DNA of 64,000 nt from Bacillus marasmi (GCF_902168435.1 NZ_LR656165.1:1-64000); one strand, 5' to 3'; positions 8,860 to 19,086 are shown, counted from the stretch's first letter. Notes: generated by a model not told the origin, from the letters alone. Translations and numbers: made by a program.

Positions 8860-8993
8860 AGTTGCACCTCCTCTATCGATAAGCTTGTACAAAGATTGAC
8901 TATCTCTATCATATACGTTTCCCTATATAAAAAGACGAAAAAACAGCGGAAAAAGTTTCAATTTTTTGATTTAAGCAAGTGAAAAACAACAAA

Positions 8994-9021
8994 AAAACTC
9001 GCCCTTTGTTAGACGAGTTAG
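8994..9021 (-). terminator. Terminator overlapping the end of glcK
   Basis: ACTCG/CGAGT hairpin with T-rich 3' side on the minus strand; it includes the glcK stop codon. The stem is short, so confidence is moderate. Confidence 0.5.
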
Positions 9022-9998
9022 TTTTTATGTTTTTTATTTAATACAAGCCAAGCAGCCCCAATGACTCCAGCATCATTTCCGAGCGTTGCTAATACGATTT
9101 TTGTTGATTTTGCTACTCTTGGAAAGGCATAGTTTTGAAAATATTCCTGCACTGGATTTAACAGAATATCCCCTGCTTTAGAAACCCCACCGCCAAGGAC
9201 GATTTTTTCAGGATTCAGCGTATTGGCAACATTCGCTAATGATAAACCTAAATACTTTGCAACCTCATCGACCACTTTAACCGCGGTTGAATCTCCATTT
9301 TTCGCTGCATCAAAAACGTCCTTTGCCGTTACCATTCCTGTTTTCTTATAAAGCTTTAACAGTTCTTCTTCCTTAACATCTTGCTGAGTTAAGAATTGTT
9401 TAGCAATCCTTACAATGCCGGTTGCTGAAGCAACCGTTTCAAGACAGCCCGTTTTTCCGCAATTACATGGTGATCCATCCTCAGTGACTACCGTAATGTG
9501 ACCAATCTCCCCCGCTGCACCGTGAATACCTTGAACAATATCACCGTTGGCAATGACACCACCTCCAACACCGGTTCCAAGTGTGACACAAACTACATCT
9601 TTGGCACCATTACCAGCACCTTTCCACATCTCACCTAATGCAGCGCAGTTTGCATCATTATCAATAAGCGCCTGTAGCATCGTATCCTTTTCCAAGATTT
9701 CACGCAACGGATAGGAATTATTCCAACCGAGGTTAACCGCTTCAAAAACAATACCAGCTTCTAGATCAACCGGACCAGGTGCTCCCATGCCGATTCCATG
9801 CAATTGGGCTTTTGTTTTATTCAGTTCGTGTAGCTTTAGCTCAAGCGACCGTGCAATATTCTTAGTAATGTTACTACCTTCATTTTTGACATCTGTAGGT
9901 ATTTCCCACTTTTCAACGATTTCCCCATCTTGTGTTACAAATGCCAACTTTGTTGTGGTACCACCGAGGTCCACGCCAAAAATCCATTTATCTGTCAA
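9018..9998 (-). CDS. glcK: Glucokinase, ROK family
   Basis: A 326-residue ROK-family sugar kinase that phosphorylates glucose with ATP to glucose 6-phosphate. ATP-binding DLGGTTTK is at residues 10-17; the ROK zinc motif is GEIGHITVV...[10 protein letters not shown]; the active-site Asp is in [11 protein letters not shown]. Length matches B. subtilis GlcK (321). Start is a TTG with SD AGGTGAGGG. The upstream yqgQ ends only 7 bases before it, so the two are co-transcribed, as in B. subtilis. Confidence 0.95.
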   Translation of the reverse strand: MTDKWIFGVDLGGTTTKLAFVTQDGEIVEKWEIPTDVKNEGSNITKNIARSLELKLHELNKTKAQLHGIGMGAPGPVDLEAGIVFEAVNLGWNNSYPLREILEKDTMLQALIDNDANCAALGEMWKGAGNGAKDVVCVTLGTGVGGGVIANGDIVQGIHGAAGEIGHITVVTEDGSPCNCGKTGCLETVASATGIVRIAKQFLTQQDVKEEELLKLYKKTGMVTAKDVFDAAKNGDSTAVKVVDEVAKYLGLSLANVANTLNPEKIVLGGGVSKAGDILLNPVQEYFQNYAFPRVAKSTKIVLATLGNDAGVIGAAWLVLNKKHKN

Positions 9999-10005
9999 AA
10001 GTCCC

Positions 10006-10218
10006 TCACCTGTTTCTTTCTGCTTTTTCTCTTTCTAGCTGTATCTCATGTCTTAAAACTTGGAGTGCGACTTGGAGTTCATTTTTATCAATTAATTTTG
10101 AAAAATAAAGCTCTTTAATTTCTTCCTCCATTAATTCCAGTGTAGCTAAACGATCACCCACATAAATAACCGTTCCATATCGTTTTAAAAATTGTTGGAT
10201 ATCATAAATTGACTTCAT
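10006..10218 (-). CDS. yqgQ: YqgQ, DUF910 small helical protein
   Basis: A 70-residue protein starting [15 protein letters not shown] with a conserved acidic helix ([17 protein letters not shown]). It matches the YqgQ/DUF910 family, a three-helix fold of unproven function (nucleic-acid binding has been suggested from structure). The ATG at 10218 is chosen over an in-frame codon five residues upstream because SD GTGGGGTAG precedes it and the length then equals the family's. Operon with glcK. Confidence 0.88.
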   Translation of the reverse strand: MKSIYDIQQFLKRYGTVIYVGDRLATLELMEEEIKELYFSKLIDKNELQVALQVLRHEIQLEREKAERNR

Positions 10219-10273
10219 AGCTCTACCCCACATTCCTATTTCATTTCAAATTATAAATGAAAGCGTAAAGTGG

Positions 10274-10327
10274 CTCAAGCTTTAACCATGAACCCAAGAC
10301 ATCGGGCTTAAAGTTCTAGTGCTTGAG
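10274..10327 (-). other. Imperfect hairpin between the SpoVAF-type gene and yqgQ
   Basis: CTCAAG/CTTGAG and CTTTAA/TTAAAG pair, with an 8-base bulge on one side and an additional GCCC/GGGT pairing in the loop region. There is no clear T tail, so it could be a weak terminator, a processing signal or chance. Confidence 0.35.
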
Positions 10328-10343
10328 GATAACATGATTTCAC

Positions 10344-11807
10344 TTAGCGGTCTGGGTCCTTCGGGTGTAAGAAACGCGGACGTCTGTTTTTCAAAGGTAT
10401 TGGCGAGCGCAATAATACATCACGGAAAGCCCGATGATTAAACGGAATAAACGGCCATAAGTACGGAACGCCAAATGAATTCATTCTAGCTAGCATAATA
10501 ATGAATAAGACGATCCCAATCATAAATCCATAGGCATGAAACAATCCCGTTAAAATTAACAAACCAATCCGTACCACTCGGTTTGCCAACGACATTTCAT
10601 AGCTCGGAGTAGCAAACGTACCAATTCCGGCAATCGCCAAATAAAGAATGACTTCATTTGTAAATAAACCAACCTCGACAGCCACCTGCCCAATCATCAA
10701 TGCTGCGACTAGACCGAGTGCAGTAGCCAAAGATGATGGCGTATGGATTGCTGCCATCCTCAGAATATCCATCCCAATTTCCGCTAATAGGAATTGTAGC
10801 AACAATGGTACTTTCCCCGGTTCATTTGGACCAATAAAGGCCATTTCCTTTGGCACTAATTCAGGGTCAATGGCAAACAAATACCATAGAGGCAATAAAA
10901 ATATCGATGCCCATACAGCAAAATGGCGGACTAGTCGCAAATATGCTCCAATAATAGGTTTATTCCGATACTCCTCTGCATGCTGCAAATGATGCCAGAA
11001 CGTTGTTGGTGTAATCATTACACTTGGTGAGCCATCAACCATCACAAGTACATGCCCCTCATACAAATGAGTTGCCGCTGTATCTGGACGTTCAGTGTAT
11101 CGAACCACTGGGTAAGGGTTAAAGTGTCGTCCTGAAATAAATTCTTCGATTGTTTTTTCAGCCATAGGCAAGCCATCAGTATCGATTTTTGAAATCGAAT
11201 TCTTTACCTGTTTAACAATTTCAGGGTCAGCAATATCTTCGATGTAACAAATGACAATATCTGTTTTAGAGCGTCTGCCCACTTGCAAATACTCCATCCG
11301 CAGCGTTCGATCTCGAACTCTTCTTCTAGTTAGAGCCGTATTAAAGACAATCGTTTCGACAAAGCCGTCCCGGGAACCACGAACGACTCTTTCAATATCT
11401 GGCTCTTGTGGACCCCTAACAGGATATGTACGTGCATCAATCATAATCACTTTATCTACGCCGTCAATGACCAATGCAGTTGGACCTGCTAAAACGGTAT
11501 CTACAACCTTATCCAAATCCTCCTCTTCATCAATTTCGACATAAGGAAGATTAGTTTTCATCAATTTCTCTAAAGTATTTGGTTCAAGCTGATCCTTTTC
11601 GATTTTTGCTAAAAACTTCATTAACAGATGGAGAATATCATCCTTTACAAGACCATCTATTAAAAATAAAGTCATCCTGCGCTCAGCATATTCTAAATCC
11701 AGTTGTATCACATCAAAGCTTTTTCCAATTCCAAGCTCTTTACACAAATATGCGATATTTTCATCAAAACTCTTTTTAACAGGATTTTTCACAGATTCGT
11801 TTGACAT
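10344..11807 (-). CDS. Spore germination protein of the SpoVAF/GerA-A family
   Basis: A 487-residue GerA-type protein. The N-terminal soluble domain (about 1-290) includes IDARTYPVRGPQEPDIERVVRG and the RRRVRDRTLRMEYLQVGRRSKTD region typical of GerAA/SpoVAF proteins; about four to five membrane segments follow (FAVWASIFLLPLWYLF, LATALGLVAALMIGQVAVEVG, IGLLILTGLFHAYGFMIGIVLF). Size and sequence fit SpoVAF (about 490), the subunit that cooperates with spore germination receptors. B. subtilis has spoVAF in the spoVA operon; here it stands alone between gluP and yqgQ. The ATG at 11807 fits the SD GGGGG better than the TTG at 11816. Expected location is the spore inner membrane; sporulation control is inferred. 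Confidence 0.85.
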   Translation of the reverse strand: MSNESVKNPVKKSFDENIAYLCKELGIGKSFDVIQLDLEYAERRMTLFLIDGLVKDDILHLLMKFLAKIEKDQLEPNTLEKLMKTNLPYVEIDEEEDLDKVVDTVLAGPTALVIDGVDKVIMIDARTYPVRGPQEPDIERVVRGSRDGFVETIVFNTALTRRRVRDRTLRMEYLQVGRRSKTDIVICYIEDIADPEIVKQVKNSISKIDTDGLPMAEKTIEEFISGRHFNPYPVVRYTERPDTAATHLYEGHVLVMVDGSPSVMITPTTFWHHLQHAEEYRNKPIIGAYLRLVRHFAVWASIFLLPLWYLFAIDPELVPKEMAFIGPNEPGKVPLLLQFLLAEIGMDILRMAAIHTPSSLATALGLVAALMIGQVAVEVGLFTNEVILYLAIAGIGTFATPSYEMSLANRVVRIGLLILTGLFHAYGFMIGIVLFIIMLARMNSFGVPYLWPFIPFNHRAFRDVLLRSPIPLKNRRPRFLHPKDPDR

Positions 11808-11932
11808 TCCTGTCAATCCCCCTTGCCTTGATCAATACGTACTTGTTGTCTATTACATATCCATCATCGACAAGTTCAAGGAAAAACATACCAAAATTAT
11901 TTCCAGGGAAAACCAAATTCACAATAAAAAAA

Positions 11933-11962
11933 ATGAAGCAGGTAAATGACCTGCTTCATCCT
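11933..11962 (-). terminator. Terminator of gluP
   Basis: An 11-bp stem (ATGAAGCAGGT/ACCTGCTTCAT) with loop AAATG, followed by eight T on the minus strand. Confidence 0.9.
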
Positions 11963-11993
11963 TGTATTGATAGAATGATATTTTCATAAGCTT

Positions 11994-13592
11994 TCATCGT
12001 GTTAAATAGCCGTTAATTTCATTTAATAAGTCTTTATATTCCTTACGATCAGGTTCAATATTGTAGGCTGCCATCGCATTTTCCTTCGCCTTAATTAATT
12101 CCTGATTATTGATATTTAGCAATGCGAGATTATAAAATGCCTCATGGAAATTTGGATCGATTTCCACAACATTCATTAAATGATCTTCCGCCTGACTTGT
12201 CATCCCTTTCTGAATTTCTACATATGAAAGTAAAAATAACAAATCTGCTGACTTATCACCACTTGCTTGAACATCCTTTAGAACGGAATATGCTTGTTCA
12301 TATTCCTCCTTTTCAACATACATTTGCGCAAGCACAAAGCTGGAATGGGAATCGAGTACTTTTGTAGTTTCTCCATAACCGTATTGTAGTCCAAAAAAAA
12401 CAATTGCTGCACTAGCAACAGTAAAAAACACCTGCAATAAAGGCTTTTTCAATTTTGGAAAATGAGTTATCCCAGCAGCTAGGAACCCACCAACAAGTCC
12501 CCCGATATGACCGGCATTATCGATTCCTTGTACGGTAAAACCAAAAACAAGATTAAGACCAATCACAAACAGGATATTGGCCCCCATTGTCCGAAAAAAT
12601 AATTTGGGGTTCATGACACCGAAATAAAGCAAAGCTCCAAAACATCCAAAAATCGCACCACTGGCTCCCGCAGACAAATTCGGACTCGTAACAAAGCTTG
12701 CAAGTGACCCTAGAAAACCTGCAAATAAATAAATTACAATAAATCGAGCATTACCAAAAATCCTTTCCACTAATGGCCCTAAATAAAATAATGCTAATGA
12801 ATTCATAAACAAATGCAAAAAACCAATGTGCAAAAAAATAGGCGTAAAAAATCGCCACCATTCACCCTCAAGAATCAAAGGATTAAATTTTGCACCGAAT
12901 TTTATCAGCGTCGCAGAATTAGTACTGCCTCCCATGATCTCCATCAGCAAAAGAATGGCAATTTGAACAACCAAAAACACATATGTAAAGCGAGGTTTTC
13001 CATTTTGGAAAATGGCTTTCTCTTGTTTTGCCTTTTTTACTAAATACTCTAGTGTGGTTTGTTTCAATGCAAGGATTGTTTGCGTCTCGTAATCCTCTTC
13101 TAAAGTAATGGCTATTGGTTTTTTTAGTAATTCCGAGAGCTGCTCAAGTGATGATTCAAGCTGGCTTGGTTGAATTAACATCGTATGAACATTTGTTTTC
13201 TTACTACCTGGTGCTTGGTAAGCTTTTTCAATTCGAAAACGATAATCATCAACCGGTGGATAAGGTGTTATATAAAGATTAATCATTTGTAATTCACTTC
13301 TAATAAACCGCTTTCTATACCTTTCAGCGATATTAGCTATTGTTTCTATATCTCTTTGCATCCAATTGCTCCAATCTACGTTTTGTCGGAGGATGCGGAT
13401 GATTTTCGCCTCTTTATTGGATGTATTTTCGAGCCACAGCTCCCAGTCGTTTCCTTTCATTTGTAGTAAGCGATAATCATGCTGTGTTACGAAATAATTA
13501 GCCAAGCTCCAAAATAAAAAATCCTCTTTGGAATTCAATGTTTCCCCTACTTTCTCTAACAACGAAAAAATAGTTGTTTTGTAAAGATCCAT
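11994..13592 (-). CDS. gluP: Rhomboid intramembrane serine protease GluP (YqgP)
   Basis: A 532-residue protein: an N-terminal cytosolic domain (about 1-200), six or seven membrane segments (about 203-410) and a C-terminal TPR region (about 425-532, FHEAFYNLALLNINN). The catalytic dyad is visible as Ser311 in GASGAIFG and His362 in NAGHIGG. Rhomboids cleave transmembrane substrates; B. subtilis YqgP acts with FtsH on the magnesium transporter MgtE. The gene is bracketed by its own terminator and the start has an ATG with a weak SD. Slightly longer than B. subtilis YqgP (507). Confidence 0.93.
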   Translation of the reverse strand: MDLYKTTIFSLLEKVGETLNSKEDFLFWSLANYFVTQHDYRLLQMKGNDWELWLENTSNKEAKIIRILRQNVDWSNWMQRDIETIANIAERYRKRFIRSELQMINLYITPYPPVDDYRFRIEKAYQAPGSKKTNVHTMLIQPSQLESSLEQLSELLKKPIAITLEEDYETQTILALKQTTLEYLVKKAKQEKAIFQNGKPRFTYVFLVVQIAILLLMEIMGGSTNSATLIKFGAKFNPLILEGEWWRFFTPIFLHIGFLHLFMNSLALFYLGPLVERIFGNARFIVIYLFAGFLGSLASFVTSPNLSAGASGAIFGCFGALLYFGVMNPKLFFRTMGANILFVIGLNLVFGFTVQGIDNAGHIGGLVGGFLAAGITHFPKLKKPLLQVFFTVASAAIVFFGLQYGYGETTKVLDSHSSFVLAQMYVEKEEYEQAYSVLKDVQASGDKSADLLFLLSYVEIQKGMTSQAEDHLMNVVEIDPNFHEAFYNLALLNINNQELIKAKENAMAAYNIEPDRKEYKDLLNEINGYLTR

Positions 13593-13665
13593 TACATTAC
13601 CATATTATAAACTAAATTCATTAGTATTCCTAAAGATTTGAAGCTAGACAGCAATCTATAAACAC

Positions 13666-13694
13666 AAAAAAAGACCCGATGGATTCAGGTCTTC
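13666..13694 (-). terminator. Terminator of the yqgO-like gene
   Basis: AAGACC/GGTCTT arms (ten-base loop) followed by TTTTTTT on the minus strand, directly at the stop codon. Confidence 0.65.
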
Positions 13695-13885
13695 TATCTT
13701 GCTTGAGGGCGGGAAAACATTGTTTGCATCATTTTATCGCGAACCCCTGGCATACTAAGGATCGACCCGACAAATAGTCGGCGAGTAAAACCGCTGCTTA
13801 ACAGCAAATTGAGAAGACGATAGCGATTTTTTATCGCAAAAAAACCAGCTAATCCAATCATAAAAATAGACGTTATCGTTTTCAT
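13694..13885 (-). CDS. Small membrane protein, positional equivalent of YqgO
   Basis: A 63-residue protein with one N-terminal membrane segment (TSIFMIGLAGFFAI) and a basic C-terminal part (FTRRLFVGSILSMPGVRDKMMQTMF). Size and place, between gluP and ldh/yqgN, agree with B. subtilis yqgO, but sequence identity to it was not checked. The ATG at 13885 is chosen because SD AAAGGAGGG lies 6 bases upstream; the in-frame ATG at 13891 would abut the SD. Function unknown. Confidence 0.7.
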   Translation of the reverse strand: MKTITSIFMIGLAGFFAIKNRYRLLNLLLSSGFTRRLFVGSILSMPGVRDKMMQTMFSRPQAR

Positions 13886-13937
13886 AAACATCCCTCCTTT
13901 TACTATTTTGAGTTAAACTTTGAAAAAATATCCGAAA

Positions 13938-13973
13938 AAACAAAGAGACTACCAAAATGAATGGTAGTCCATT
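13938..13973 (-). terminator. Terminator of ldh
   Basis: GGACTACCATTCATTTTGG-type hairpin: ACTACC/GGTAGT arms around ATTCATTTT, followed on the minus strand by CTCTTTGTTTTTT. Confidence 0.8.
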
Positions 13974-13983
13974 ACGAAAATTT

Positions 13984-14952
<969 letters not shown>

Positions 14953-15010
14953 CTAATAGGATTACTTTATCATTATAACCAACATAGGAAGAATTCATTT
15001 GTAAAAATCA

Positions 15011-15796
15011 TTACATATAATAATGATAAAAGATGAGTCCAGTAATAACTGCAAGCAAGCCTGAAAGCATATTAACAGCATCATTATTTAAGATCGTGAT
15101 GCCTCTGATTTTTTCTGTAGGATGGCTACAATGAACCTTTTTTTCAGTTTCCGTTTGACATATCGGGCAGATATAGGCTACTTGTCCATATGCCCCAAGG
15201 AGAGTGTCAAATACATTCCCGAGAAAGCCGAAGACGAAAATAAATAGAAACTGGTTAAAGCTAATTGGAAAAAGCAGATAGACAATTGCTGCGATTAACA
15301 ATGCTCCAGCAAGACTCGCATTTGTTCCAAGTAAACTGACTGCACCTGAGGTACCCTTTTCAGAACGTTTGAAGGTTCTTAAAAAAAACGGCCGCTGTTT
15401 GCTTAATGTACCAATTTCTGAGGCCCATGTATCAGAATTCGCACTGGAAATGGCCACCGCGAAGGCTAACAACCATAGCGGGTCCTGCTCAAAATAAAAG
15501 ATGAGACTTGCCAGTGCTGCAATACCTCCATTCGCAACAACCTGCAGCCAATCCCGTTGCGAACCCTTTTCATGCTTTTGCTCTGCCTTCTTTTTCTTCG
15601 TTCGTTTATATTTTGACCAGAAACTAGAGGTAAAGAAAAACGTTCCTAATACAATAAAGCCACGCCAGCCTAAACCAAGCGCAACAGCACTTCCAACAAA
15701 GGCTGCCGCAATTCCCCCTGAAGCCGTCAATAGTCTTTGTTTATAGCCACTGTAGGCACCGACAATAATTAATAAGAAAATGAATACATTACTCAT
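15011..15796 (-). CDS. DUF92 membrane protein
   Basis: A 261-residue integral membrane protein with about six membrane segments and the conserved DUF92 blocks ASGGIAAAFVGSAVALG, SSANSDTWASEIG and GFLGNVFDTLLGA. Related plant and archaeal members act as phytyl-phosphate/CTP kinases (VTE6-type), but no function is proven in Bacillus. The ATG at 15796 overlaps the yqgN stop by 8 bases, implying translational coupling; the alternative start further upstream lies deep in yqgN. A zinc-like pair CPIC and a later Cys-His sit in a loop near the C-terminus. Confidence 0.8.
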   Translation of the reverse strand: MSNVFIFLLIIVGAYSGYKQRLLTASGGIAAAFVGSAVALGLGWRGFIVLGTFFFTSSFWSKYKRTKKKKAEQKHEKGSQRDWLQVVANGGIAALASLIFYFEQDPLWLLAFAVAISSANSDTWASEIGTLSKQRPFFLRTFKRSEKGTSGAVSLLGTNASLAGALLIAAIVYLLFPISFNQFLFIFVFGFLGNVFDTLLGAYGQVAYICPICQTETEKKVHCSHPTEKIRGITILNNDAVNMLSGLLAVITGLIFYHYYM

Positions 15797-16355
15797 GGGT
15801 TCGAATAACCTCGTCATTAGTAATAATTTTTGATACAGGAAAATCGTGGGTTTCAACAGGAATGCCTTCAATTACCTGCACTGCAAATGCTAATGAAATC
15901 GTTACCCCATGATAATTTTGCAAAAATCGGTCGTAATACCCCCCACCGAAGCCAAGTCGGTATCCCTGCCTATTAAAGGACAAACCAGGAACCAATAAAA
16001 GTTCAATTTCATCGCCGGGAATTTCCACCGTACTGTCCTCTTTTGGCTCGTAAAGCCCGTAAAATACTGATTCTAATTCGGAAAATGTCTCAAGCTTTCG
16101 GAACTGAAGTTCTTTAGTAAGTGGATTACATTTTGGAGCAACCACGGTTTTTCCATGCTCCCATGCTTTTCTGATGATTTGATATGTATCAACTTCTGGA
16201 GGATTTGAGATCGTCACACCCACAATCTTTGCGTTTTGCCAATCAGGGTCCTGAAAAAGGGCTTGAGCAATTTGGTATGATAGGTGTTCATATTGAGGCT
16301 TGTCTATTAAGGACAGATTATGTTTCATTACTTGGCGAAGCTGTTTTTTATTCAT
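15789..16355 (-). CDS. yqgN: 5-formyltetrahydrofolate cyclo-ligase (YqgN)
   Basis: A 188-residue enzyme that converts 5-formyl-THF to 5,10-methenyl-THF with ATP. Signature blocks LVPGLSFNRQGYRLGFGGGYYDRFL (C-terminal) and NKKQLRQVMKHNL (N-terminal basic helix) are visible. The ATG at 16355 follows SD GGGGAG at 5 bases; the frame could open six codons earlier without an SD. Next to rpmG and overlapping the DUF92 gene, as expected for this locus. Confidence 0.93.
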   Translation of the reverse strand: MNKKQLRQVMKHNLSLIDKPQYEHLSYQIAQALFQDPDWQNAKIVGVTISNPPEVDTYQIIRKAWEHGKTVVAPKCNPLTKELQFRKLETFSELESVFYGLYEPKEDSTVEIPGDEIELLLVPGLSFNRQGYRLGFGGGYYDRFLQNYHGVTISLAFAVQVIEGIPVETHDFPVSKIITNDEVIRTHE

Positions 16356-16429
16356 TTTCTCTCCCCGTCTCATTTTTTTGATTGCTGTTCAGGTGATTTT
16401 CATTCCAAAAAACAATCATTATTTTTAGG

Positions 16430-16466
16430 CAACAAAAAAAGCAGTAGGAAGCCCCCACTGCTTATT
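16430..16466 (-). terminator. Terminator of rpmG
   Basis: AAGCAGT/ACTGCTT arms around an 11-base loop, then seven T on the minus strand; overlaps the rpmG stop codon. Confidence 0.85.
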
Positions 16467-16611
16467 TTGTTTCGCGATGTGCAGTTGTACGTTTTTCTCT
16501 TGGGCAATATTTTTTAAGCTCAAGACGATCTGGATTGTTACGTTTATTTTTTGTTGAAATATAGTTACGATCTCCACACTCTGTGCAAGCTAACGTAATA
16601 TTCACGCGCAT
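16462..16611 (-). CDS. rpmG: 50S ribosomal protein L33
   Basis: A 49-residue protein, [19 protein letters not shown] then [20 protein letters not shown], typical of L33. It keeps zinc-ribbon cysteines: CTEC near residue 9-12 and one Cys near 36 (the fourth position of the ribbon is not a Cys: YCPREK), so it may be a C-minus or partial form. It corresponds to rpmGA next to yqgN in B. subtilis. SD GGAGGG precedes the ATG. Confidence 0.93.
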   Translation of the reverse strand: MRVNITLACTECGDRNYISTKNKRNNPDRLELKKYCPREKRTTAHRETK

Positions 16612-16672
16612 AGAATTTCCCTCCAAACCATAATACTAGTTCGTTCATACGACTTTTCTATAATATCATTTT

Positions 16673-17314
16673 TCAATTTGAAAAGCTAGTATGATTTTTT
16701 AAAACCGCTTGATTAAGGTGAAGCAGCTCTTCTTTCTTCTCACCAGCAATCGTCCATGTATTTGCTAAGCTCGTATTATTCCCCTTAATTTTCATATTAA
16801 AAGTAAACAGACTATTCGATGGTCCATAAGCCATTGGTTGAAAATTTAACGTACCGTTATTTGGACATTTCCAAAACTTTTCTGTATATACGTCCCAAAG
16901 AGGTTGTACCGTATAATCATGAATCTGCTTTCCGTTCATTTGGCCGTTAACTAAATGCATTTTCCGCTTAGACAAATGATAAATCACCCTTTCAATCGGT
17001 GAAAAGAACGTCAAATCATCTTGAGAAAAACGTTCAATGCTGTGCATGATGATAATTTTTAATTCTCGAAGCTTGTCATTATGGTTCGTGACAAAAATAT
17101 CAAATAACTTAATTTTTGAATGAATCGTGCGTTCGTTGATTTTGATGGATATTTGTTTCTCGGGGATAAGCTTCTCATTTCCTCCCTTCATCCAAAAAGT
17201 TTTTCCATCAATCCACAAACCAATTTTTGGTATTAACACTGATTGGAACCGTGAATATGGATTAGACTTCCTTTTCAAGCGAAACGAAAAATTGTTTGTT
17301 ATTTTCGGTCTCAC
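16673..17314 (-). CDS. Uncharacterized protein in a glycosyltransferase cluster
   Basis: 213 residues, not recognised. It is basic, has no membrane segment or signal, and is rich in beta-type stretches (RFQSVLIPKIGLWIDGK, WKCPNNGTLNFQPMAYGP, NTWTIAGEKKEELL). Start is GTG with SD GAGAGGGTGAC. It lies 27 bases after the GT4 glycosyltransferase gene, so the DUF4912-GT4-unknown trio is one transcript. Position between rpmG and phoU corresponds to the yqgL/yqgM region of B. subtilis, but equivalence was not tested. Confidence 0.65.
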   Translation of the reverse strand: MRPKITNNFSFRLKRKSNPYSRFQSVLIPKIGLWIDGKTFWMKGGNEKLIPEKQISIKINERTIHSKIKLFDIFVTNHNDKLRELKIIIMHSIERFSQDDLTFFSPIERVIYHLSKRKMHLVNGQMNGKQIHDYTVQPLWDVYTEKFWKCPNNGTLNFQPMAYGPSNSLFTFNMKIKGNNTSLANTWTIAGEKKEELLHLNQAVLKNHTSFSN

Positions 17315-17341
17315 GAATTGTCACCCTCTCTTCGTTTATGA

Positions 17342-18613
17342 CTAGAAATACTTACTTCTATAGATCGTTTCTTCGTATACTCGTTTTGTCTCCAATGCGA
17401 TTCGTTTCCAGCTAAAAAGCTTCTGAACAATGACCTGGCCATTTTCAGCCAACTTTCTAGATTTTTCTTGATCATCAAGGAGAATATTAACCTGTTCAAT
17501 TAAACTTTGTATATCTCCAGGATTCATTAATAACCCCGTCTTGCCATGCTCAATAATCCCTTTTAATCCGCCAGTATTGGATACAATGGTTGGCTTTCCA
17601 TGGATCATTGCTTCCAAAGTGACAATTCCAAATGGCTCATATAGACTTGGGAATATTGCTAACTCACAATGCCTAAACAAAACATTACGAGTCCCATCAT
17701 CCACATATCCTATTAAAAACACCTTTTCCTGTAATCCTTTAGCTTCAATAAGCTGCTTATAAGCTTTTTCCATTGGACCTTTTCCAGCAATAATAAAATA
17801 TAAATCGGGATATTTTTTTAGAAGTGCTGGTGCTGCTTCAATAATCACATCAAAGCCCTTTTCTTTTACAAGTCTACCAATCGAGAAAATCAGCCGTTTA
17901 TTCGGCTCAATCGGGATCTCGGTCTTCAGCATTGTTGATTCATTATTTTCTGCTACTTCTGCCTCAATCCCATTAGGGATGACCACAACCTTTTCTTCCT
18001 TGGCCGCAAATTGCTGTAAGAGCTCATCTTTCATGAATTCACTACAAACAATTAACTGATCAGCACCGTGTATTAATTGACGTTCCTTTTTATCAATAAA
18101 CCTTTGTGTTTCTGTATATATGCCATTGTTACGACCTTGCTCTAAGGAATGTACCGTCGCAACCAATGGAATGCACATTTCGCTTTTTAACATAATTCCA
18201 GAAGAACCTACAAGCCAATCATGCGCATGAATTAAGCAATACTGATGATTCACTGCTAACTCCTTTACCTTGTCAATCATCGCCAGATTTAAGCCAGCTA
18301 TCCAAGTGAGAAAATTCTCCTCCTGCTCATGTAGCGGAGTTACACGGAATACCTTTATTCCATCAACGTTTTCAAAACTTGGCGTTGTAGGAAGCTTACT
18401 GGTTACCACATGCACCTCATAATTTTCCTTAACAAGACTTTTAGCAAGTCCATAGCAATGTCGAGCAAGACCGCCAATAATGTTTGGTGGAAATTCCCAT
18501 GTTAATATTAAAATGGTTTGTCTTTTTTGATTATCAGGATGAACAATTTCACTGGTAGTTGAGTGCACATTCTTAAAAACTTCAAGCGGCTTCACTCGTT
18601 CTTTGTCAGTCAT
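17342..18613 (-). CDS. Glycosyltransferase family 4 (glycogen-synthase-like)
   Basis: A 423-residue GT-B fold enzyme. The N-terminal glycine-rich motif is LTWEFPPNIIGGLARHCYGLA; the His after DWLVGSSG and AHDWLV block is present; the nucleotide-sugar motif is EPFGIVTLEAM (E-x7-E) near residue 320. It would transfer a sugar from a nucleotide donor. The start ATG overlaps the upstream DUF4912 stop by 4 bases (ATGA), so the two are translationally coupled. The product could be an intracellular glucan or a surface/spore polysaccharide; sequence does not decide. Confidence 0.88.
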   Translation of the reverse strand: MTDKERVKPLEVFKNVHSTTSEIVHPDNQKRQTILILTWEFPPNIIGGLARHCYGLAKSLVKENYEVHVVTSKLPTTPSFENVDGIKVFRVTPLHEQEENFLTWIAGLNLAMIDKVKELAVNHQYCLIHAHDWLVGSSGIMLKSEMCIPLVATVHSLEQGRNNGIYTETQRFIDKKERQLIHGADQLIVCSEFMKDELLQQFAAKEEKVVVIPNGIEAEVAENNESTMLKTEIPIEPNKRLIFSIGRLVKEKGFDVIIEAAPALLKKYPDLYFIIAGKGPMEKAYKQLIEAKGLQEKVFLIGYVDDGTRNVLFRHCELAIFPSLYEPFGIVTLEAMIHGKPTIVSNTGGLKGIIEHGKTGLLMNPGDIQSLIEQVNILLDDQEKSRKLAENGQVIVQKLFSWKRIALETKRVYEETIYRSKYF

Positions 18614-19086
18614 TTTCCATCCCCCTTAGGCACTGCTGTTTCATAATAGCTATAAGTACTAACATGATCAGACCACTTAGGGAGAGATTGATTATCAGAT
18701 TGTCTCGAGTCTATTTTTGTTTTTTTGTCTATTGCTTTGCTAACATTCTCATTTCTTGTATTAAAGGATATTGAACGAAGCAATGGGAAAAATTCTGTTT
18801 CAGATAAATGAATTCCTAGTTCAAGACAGTAATGACGGTTAGGATTTAAGCCTTTAATGTCCCAAGCATTTTGTCCTTGTTTCATCATAAACCCATGAAA
18901 ATGATGAGCATTATTTCCATTAAAATTAAGATCAGTAATATCATATATTCGAAGTGCAGTCCGAAAGCTTGTAAAGGGCTTGCCAAAATAATTAACTACA
19001 AAGTCTAAACGTTGATTTGAAAGCGTCCAAGATGCTGCAATTTTATCTTTTGAAAGAATATTTAACTTCAGTACATCCTCACGCAT
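18610..19086 (-). CDS. DUF4912-type protein
   Basis: A 158-residue protein. The core (residues about 15-105) has ASWTLS, FRTALRIYDIT, NAHHFHGFMMKQGQNAWDIKGLNPNRHYCLELGI and resembles DUF4912 domains, which adopt an immunoglobulin-like fold and are found beside glycosyltransferases. The C-terminal about 50 residues look disordered (NVSKAIDKKTKIDSRQSD). First gene of the trio. Possible carbohydrate-binding partner of the GT4 enzyme; this is inference. Confidence 0.7.
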   Translation of the reverse strand: MREDVLKLNILSKDKIAASWTLSNQRLDFVVNYFGKPFTSFRTALRIYDITDLNFNGNNAHHFHGFMMKQGQNAWDIKGLNPNRHYCLELGIHLSETEFFPLLRSISFNTRNENVSKAIDKKTKIDSRQSDNQSLPKWSDHVSTYSYYETAVPKGDGK

